Shown: in pieces, positions 60,543-64,000 of the stretch
Layout: every line of letters begins with the position of its first letter
Position numbering within the stretch: position 1 is the first letter of the stretch
Assembly: GCF_052118845.1 (NCBI RefSeq)
Contig: NZ_JBQKGJ010000007.1
Span: 1 to 64,000, forward strand
Direction of reading: 5' to 3'
Origin: Bilifractor sp002394235
GTDB lineage: Bacteria; Bacillota; Clostridia; Lachnospirales; Lachnospiraceae
Length of the DNA stretch: 64,000 nt
Notes under the pieces: generated by a model
The model's input: only the letters and a program-made list of their open reading frames with translations
Databases searched by the model: none
What the model was told of the DNA's origin: nothing
Program-made: the position numbers and the translations under genes

Positions 60543-61817
60543 ATGAAAAAGAAATTTTTTAAACTTATCCCGACAGTTCTAACGGCCACCATGATAATTT
60601 CCGCAGCATTACCTGCCTATGCGGATACAAAGCCCGCCGCTTCTGCTTCTGCATTTTCTGATGTCGGATCGAGTGCGTGGTACCACGACGCGGTATACTG
60701 GGCAGCGGACAAAGGCATCACAGCCGGAACGAGCAAAACAACCTTCAGTCCGATGAAGTCCTGTACCAGAGGAGAGATTGTCTCGTTTTTGTGGAGATAC
60801 GAAGGCTCTCCGAAAACGTCCCTTGCCGGAAATCCGTTCAAGGACGTCACGGATCAGTATTATGCCGAGGCTGTGATGTGGGCGAAAAACAACAAGATTA
60901 CAGCAGGAACCTCCGAAAACACTTTCAGCGGGGAACGAACCATCGACCGGAAAGAGGCCATCACTCTTCTGTGGAGACTCGAGGGCAGCAAAGAGCCGAC
61001 AAAGGATGCAGGTTTCAGCGATATTCCTTCCGGGAAATATTATTCCAAGGCGGTTGCATGGGCTGCGGAAAACAACATCACCAACGGTGTCGGAAACAAC
61101 CAGTTCGGCCCGGACAATCCCTGCACCAGAGCACAGATTGTAAAGTTTATCGCGAATACCGACAGCGTTCAGGCGGATGATGGCAAGACAACGGATGACA
61201 CGAAGAAGACGGATGACGGCAATGTAACGGATGATACGAAGAAGCCGGATGACGGCAAGGCAACGGACGACACGAAGAAGACGGATGACGGCAATGTAAC
61301 GGATGATACGAAGAAGCCAGATGACGGCAAGGCAACGGACGACACGAAGAAGACGGATGATACAAAGACTCCGGATGACACAAAGAAGCCAGATACTGGA
61401 AGCACCTCTGAAGATACCAAGCAGACGGATACCGGCACAACTCCTGCTCACGAGCACAAGTGGGAGCCGATTACGGAAACGGTGCATCATGAGGCTACTG
61501 GTCATTACGAAAAGGTTCAGACTGGAACAAAAACAGTTGTAGACGAAGCTGCATACGATGAACAGGTGGATACGGGTAAGAGTCAGTATGTATGTAACAA
61601 GTGCGGATTTAAAACCACAGACGGACAAACTATAGGTGACCATACTCTTGATGAAGGATGTGGATATCATACTGAACATATTTATCAGACAATTCACCAC
61701 GAGACTGTCACACATGAAGAACCTGTTTATACACAGAAGTGGATTCAGGATAAAGCAGCATATGACGAGACTATAACAACCGGATACAAATGCTCCATCT
61801 GTGGCGCAACAAAGTAA
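60543..61817 (+). CDS. SLH surface protein with acidic repeats and Cys-pair C-terminus
   Basis: A 424-residue secreted protein. The ATG at 60543 follows AAGGAAGG. Signal peptide about 1-27; three SLH domains (about 36-205) with SCTRGEIVSFLWRYEG and CTRAQIVKF; an acidic linker (about 212-285) of TDDTKK/PDDGKA repeats with a 24-residue (72-base) period; and a C-terminal region (300-424) made of two related modules with HHEATGHYEKV/HHETVTHEEPV and AAYDE, each ending in a Cys pair (CNKCG and CSICG). The SLH end binds wall polymer and the C-terminal modules may bind metal. No enzyme domain. Confidence 0.9.
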   Translation: MKKKFFKLIPTVLTATMIISAALPAYADTKPAASASAFSDVGSSAWYHDAVYWAADKGITAGTSKTTFSPMKSCTRGEIVSFLWRYEGSPKTSLAGNPFKDVTDQYYAEAVMWAKNNKITAGTSENTFSGERTIDRKEAITLLWRLEGSKEPTKDAGFSDIPSGKYYSKAVAWAAENNITNGVGNNQFGPDNPCTRAQIVKFIANTDSVQADDGKTTDDTKKTDDGNVTDDTKKPDDGKATDDTKKTDDGNVTDDTKKPDDGKATDDTKKTDDTKTPDDTKKPDTGSTSEDTKQTDTGTTPAHEHKWEPITETVHHEATGHYEKVQTGTKTVVDEAAYDEQVDTGKSQYVCNKCGFKTTDGQTIGDHTLDEGCGYHTEHIYQTIHHETVTHEEPVYTQKWIQDKAAYDETITTGYKCSICGATK

Positions 61818-61893
61818 TCTTTATAAATAACACTCCCCCTCCATAAGATAAAAGCCGGAAGCTTTTCGCTCCCGGCTCTCTTTATGTCAATTC

Positions 61894-64000
61894 TTAAGTT
61901 TCATTTCCTTTCTGTCGTTTCATGACCGCAAGCAATGCAAAGATCGCAAGGGCAATCGCAGCGATGGACACGACAAGGATGATTATTCTTCCCGGTCCGC
62001 CGGTCTGCAGGATCAGCTTTCCACTGTCCGCAACCCGGAATACCGGATTGGTAACTTGTGTATCGTTGACACTGGTAACCTTATGGTCTTTCAGCACCAC
62101 CTTGATGTCATCCGACTGCAGTTCTTTTCCATTCGGTGCTGCTGTCTCTCGAATATAATAGGTGCCATCTTCCAGTCCTGTCCATGTGACATAGCCATCG
62201 GTTCCGGATATCTGCTCCGGATAATCCTTCGGATTTGCTCCGGTGCTGTCGTTCTGCTGATACCGGGACTTATCCGCTTTCAGAAGAACAAATTTCGCTC
62301 CGGCAAGGGACTGATGGTTGTTATCGATCTTCATGATACGAACAGATCCGGAGGTTACATGGTCATCGCCATGCATCAGAAGAACTTTTCCGTGATCATC
62401 CCAGCGGATCTCTACCGTATTTGGAATATCAACGCCATTTTCAGGTGTAATCTCCGCGGTAGAATTGATCAGTGTATCAAAGCGCAGCCGTAAATAATCT
62501 ACGCCCTCATACTGTTTCTTCGAAATCTTCTCCAGTCCGCTGGCTGTCAGAGTGACTTTCAGCGTTCCGCCCACGATTCCTTCGGTTGCTCCGGATATGG
62601 TGTAATCTCCGCTGCCCAATGTCAGAAGAACATTTGCGTTCGTTTGCTCGGAATCAACCACATCCACTCTCACATTTCCCTTGTAATCCAGACGGGCGTC
62701 AATCGCGTCCGTGAAGGATGCTCCCCTCTGCTCCGGTTTGGAATCTTCCATGCCGGACGGGATCTTTGTTGTGATGCTCCATGTATGGATCTCATAACGG
62801 TTGTTGCTGACCTTGGAGACTACTTTCTTTGGTGTTGACACCAGAATACGAATCCTCTGTGCTTCAATGTTCTCTTCTTCTCTTGCCGATACGGACTCTC
62901 CGGAAAGATTCAGTGTTTCGAAAGCAACCAGCTGACAGTTCTGATACTGCATGGCATCAAAGCGGTAATGAATGTCCGCGCTTCCAGAAGATGTCAGATT
63001 TCCGTCCGTGGCTTTACCGGTTGTAAACGAGGTTTCTGTTGACCGGATTCCGGTATCGGTAAGACTTCCATCCGCATTCACCTTCATCAGCTTTCCGGTT
63101 ACTTCGTATACCTTGGATGGAGCGAGGTTTTCATAGATCACCTGGTCGGTCAGGGTGACGTTGGTATCAAATGCCTTCGTATCATCCGCTGCCTGTACCG
63201 GTTTTCCGTTTTTGTCCAGATCAAAGGCGATGATCTTCTCTTCGTCATTCGCGGTCTTGTCTCCGTTGACGTCCTGATACAGGATCGTGCTGATCTTCGG
63301 GAAGAAAACCATCTGCTCTGTATCATTCAGATCCTTATGAGAGACAATCTCTTTACCATCGACAAGGATGGACTCTGTTGCCACCACGGTTTTTCCCTGC
63401 ATACCGGTTGCATCGAATGTGAAGATGTTCTTCACTTCTCCGGTTTCACTGGTTACGTTCAGGGTTGTCGAAGCCGTAACGGTTTTTCCGTTTATGGTGA
63501 GCAGCTGCCCGGTCGTCTTGTCGTACAGCGTTCCGGATACCGTGATCGTCTTTCCAATATAGGAGTTCAGGTTCTTAATGCTTACCGTATCCGTCAGTTT
63601 AACATCCTTTTTTGCTTCCGTATACTGTGATCCTTCCTCGTTACAAAGGCTCGTGGATGGTACCGGAATCAGGGTATCATTGACATCCAGTGACGTGTCG
63701 GACAGGCTATTTCCTGTTTTCACGGCAATCAGTTTCCCGCTGTCATCGACTCTTGCCAGTACGACAGATCCCAATTTACTTCCGTCGGATACGGTGAAGG
63801 ACGCGTCGTTTTCATATCCACTTGCGGGTTTGGTTTCCTGAATCGTGATGGTTCCATAAGGAACACTGACCAATCCTCTATCCGTATAAAGTGCGTCGCC
63901 TCTAACAAGATATTCATTCAACAAAAGAACTTCATATCTATTTTTGCTCGAATTATATTTCGCTGCAAACACCCATGTCCTTGTCGCCTTCTCCGGAAGG
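61894..64000 (-). CDS. VaFE/SpaA-type sortase-anchored surface protein (partial)
   Basis: The C-terminal 702 codons of a protein whose start lies beyond the right edge; the frame is open to the last base. At least two VaFE (T-Q ester bond) domains follow one another (for example LTDTVSIKNLNSYIGKTITV and LTDQVIYENLAPSKVYEV, each ending in VVATES or VAFETL). A SpaA-like domain follows (IMKIDNNHQSLAGAKFVLL to YYIRETAAP). Then comes a sorting signal LILQTGGPGR, a membrane segment and a basic tail MKRQKG. The signal has Leu where LPxTG has Pro. It is probably a pilin or large adhesin attached to peptidoglycan by a sortase; no sortase is in the window. Confidence 0.9.
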   Translation of the reverse strand, partial: LPEKATRTWVFAAKYNSSKNRYEVLLLNEYLVRGDALYTDRGLVSVPYGTITIQETKPASGYENDASFTVSDGSKLGSVVLARVDDSGKLIAVKTGNSLSDTSLDVNDTLIPVPSTSLCNEEGSQYTEAKKDVKLTDTVSIKNLNSYIGKTITVSGTLYDKTTGQLLTINGKTVTASTTLNVTSETGEVKNIFTFDATGMQGKTVVATESILVDGKEIVSHKDLNDTEQMVFFPKISTILYQDVNGDKTANDEEKIIAFDLDKNGKPVQAADDTKAFDTNVTLTDQVIYENLAPSKVYEVTGKLMKVNADGSLTDTGIRSTETSFTTGKATDGNLTSSGSADIHYRFDAMQYQNCQLVAFETLNLSGESVSAREEENIEAQRIRILVSTPKKVVSKVSNNRYEIHTWSITTKIPSGMEDSKPEQRGASFTDAIDARLDYKGNVRVDVVDSEQTNANVLLTLGSGDYTISGATEGIVGGTLKVTLTASGLEKISKKQYEGVDYLRLRFDTLINSTAEITPENGVDIPNTVEIRWDDHGKVLLMHGDDHVTSGSVRIMKIDNNHQSLAGAKFVLLKADKSRYQQNDSTGANPKDYPEQISGTDGYVTWTGLEDGTYYIRETAAPNGKELQSDDIKVVLKDHKVTSVNDTQVTNPVFRVADSGKLILQTGGPGRIIILVVSIAAIALAIFALLAVMKRQKGNET

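Noticed and set aside
60609..61715. Minus-strand frame of 368 codons with Leu/Ile-rich repeats
   Set aside because: Antisense to the SLH protein; the repeats are the complement of its acidic stalk repeats.

Overview
The window reads as chromosome of an anaerobic, single-membrane Clostridia, most likely a Lachnospiraceae-type gut bacterium. The evidence is the gene families seen: SLH-domain wall proteins with a recurring CTR motif, a clostridial ChW/GH25 lysozyme, the three-subunit anaerobic sulfite reductase AsrABC, a GPH sugar importer with cytoplasmic glycosidases, a SepF/YggS cluster, an MreBCD-PBP2-RodA cluster and VaFE-type sortase substrates. Several genes start with TTG or GTG behind strong AGGAGG-type ribosome sites. 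No rRNA, tRNA or CRISPR array was recognised.

Layout. 1-5 kb: a Ser-rich lipoprotein, an SH3/NlpC-P60 wall hydrolase, an unknown protein and the glycerol antiterminator GlpP. 5-14.5 kb: an alanine/glycine:sodium symporter, then a plant-glycoside locus (AraC regulator, GPH importer, GH3 glucosidase, GH78 rhamnosidase). 14.5-16.3 kb: glycerol kinase behind a terminator-like leader that is the natural target of GlpP. 16.6-26.5 kb: a small unknown protein, a tyrosine recombinase, a CHAP-SLH protein, an HD-domain protein, a GH25-ChW-SLH lysozyme, an L,D-transpeptidase, a lysoplasmalogenase-like membrane protein and a small DUF6483-like protein. 26.6-32.8 kb: homoserine dehydrogenase, a Crp/Fnr regulator divergent from asrABC, and a cytidylate-kinase-like protein. 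33-49 kb: two minus-strand housekeeping blocks (HlyD-like, yggS, sepF, aroB, lspA, rluD; and radC, mreB, mreC, mreD, PBP2, rodA, carboxypeptidase). 49-50.7 kb: a COG2509 flavoprotein. 50.8-60.3 kb: a decayed accessory region with a deleted ABC transporter, a broken RelB/DinJ antitoxin, an Rpn-type transposase and a deletion derivative of it, a frameshifted UPF0305-DUF2284 fusion, a phage terminase fragment, an intact HigBA system with readable promoter and operators, and a possible IS200/IS605 end. 60.5-64 kb: an SLH surface protein and the C-terminal part of a sortase-anchored VaFE/SpaA protein that runs off the right edge.

Two patterns cut across the genes. First, a family of intergenic repeats (about nine copies, some partial) folds into nested hairpins with GNA triloops and symmetric G-A internal loops. 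Its stems change in compensating pairs between copies while the loops stay fixed, so a folded DNA or RNA form is under selection. Second, at several genes (PBP2, the HD protein, hom, the 110-residue protein, the HlyD-like protein) the last codons and the stop codon have been duplicated just downstream, as part of a wider tendency to short tandem duplications between genes. These two patterns are the most unusual content of the window.
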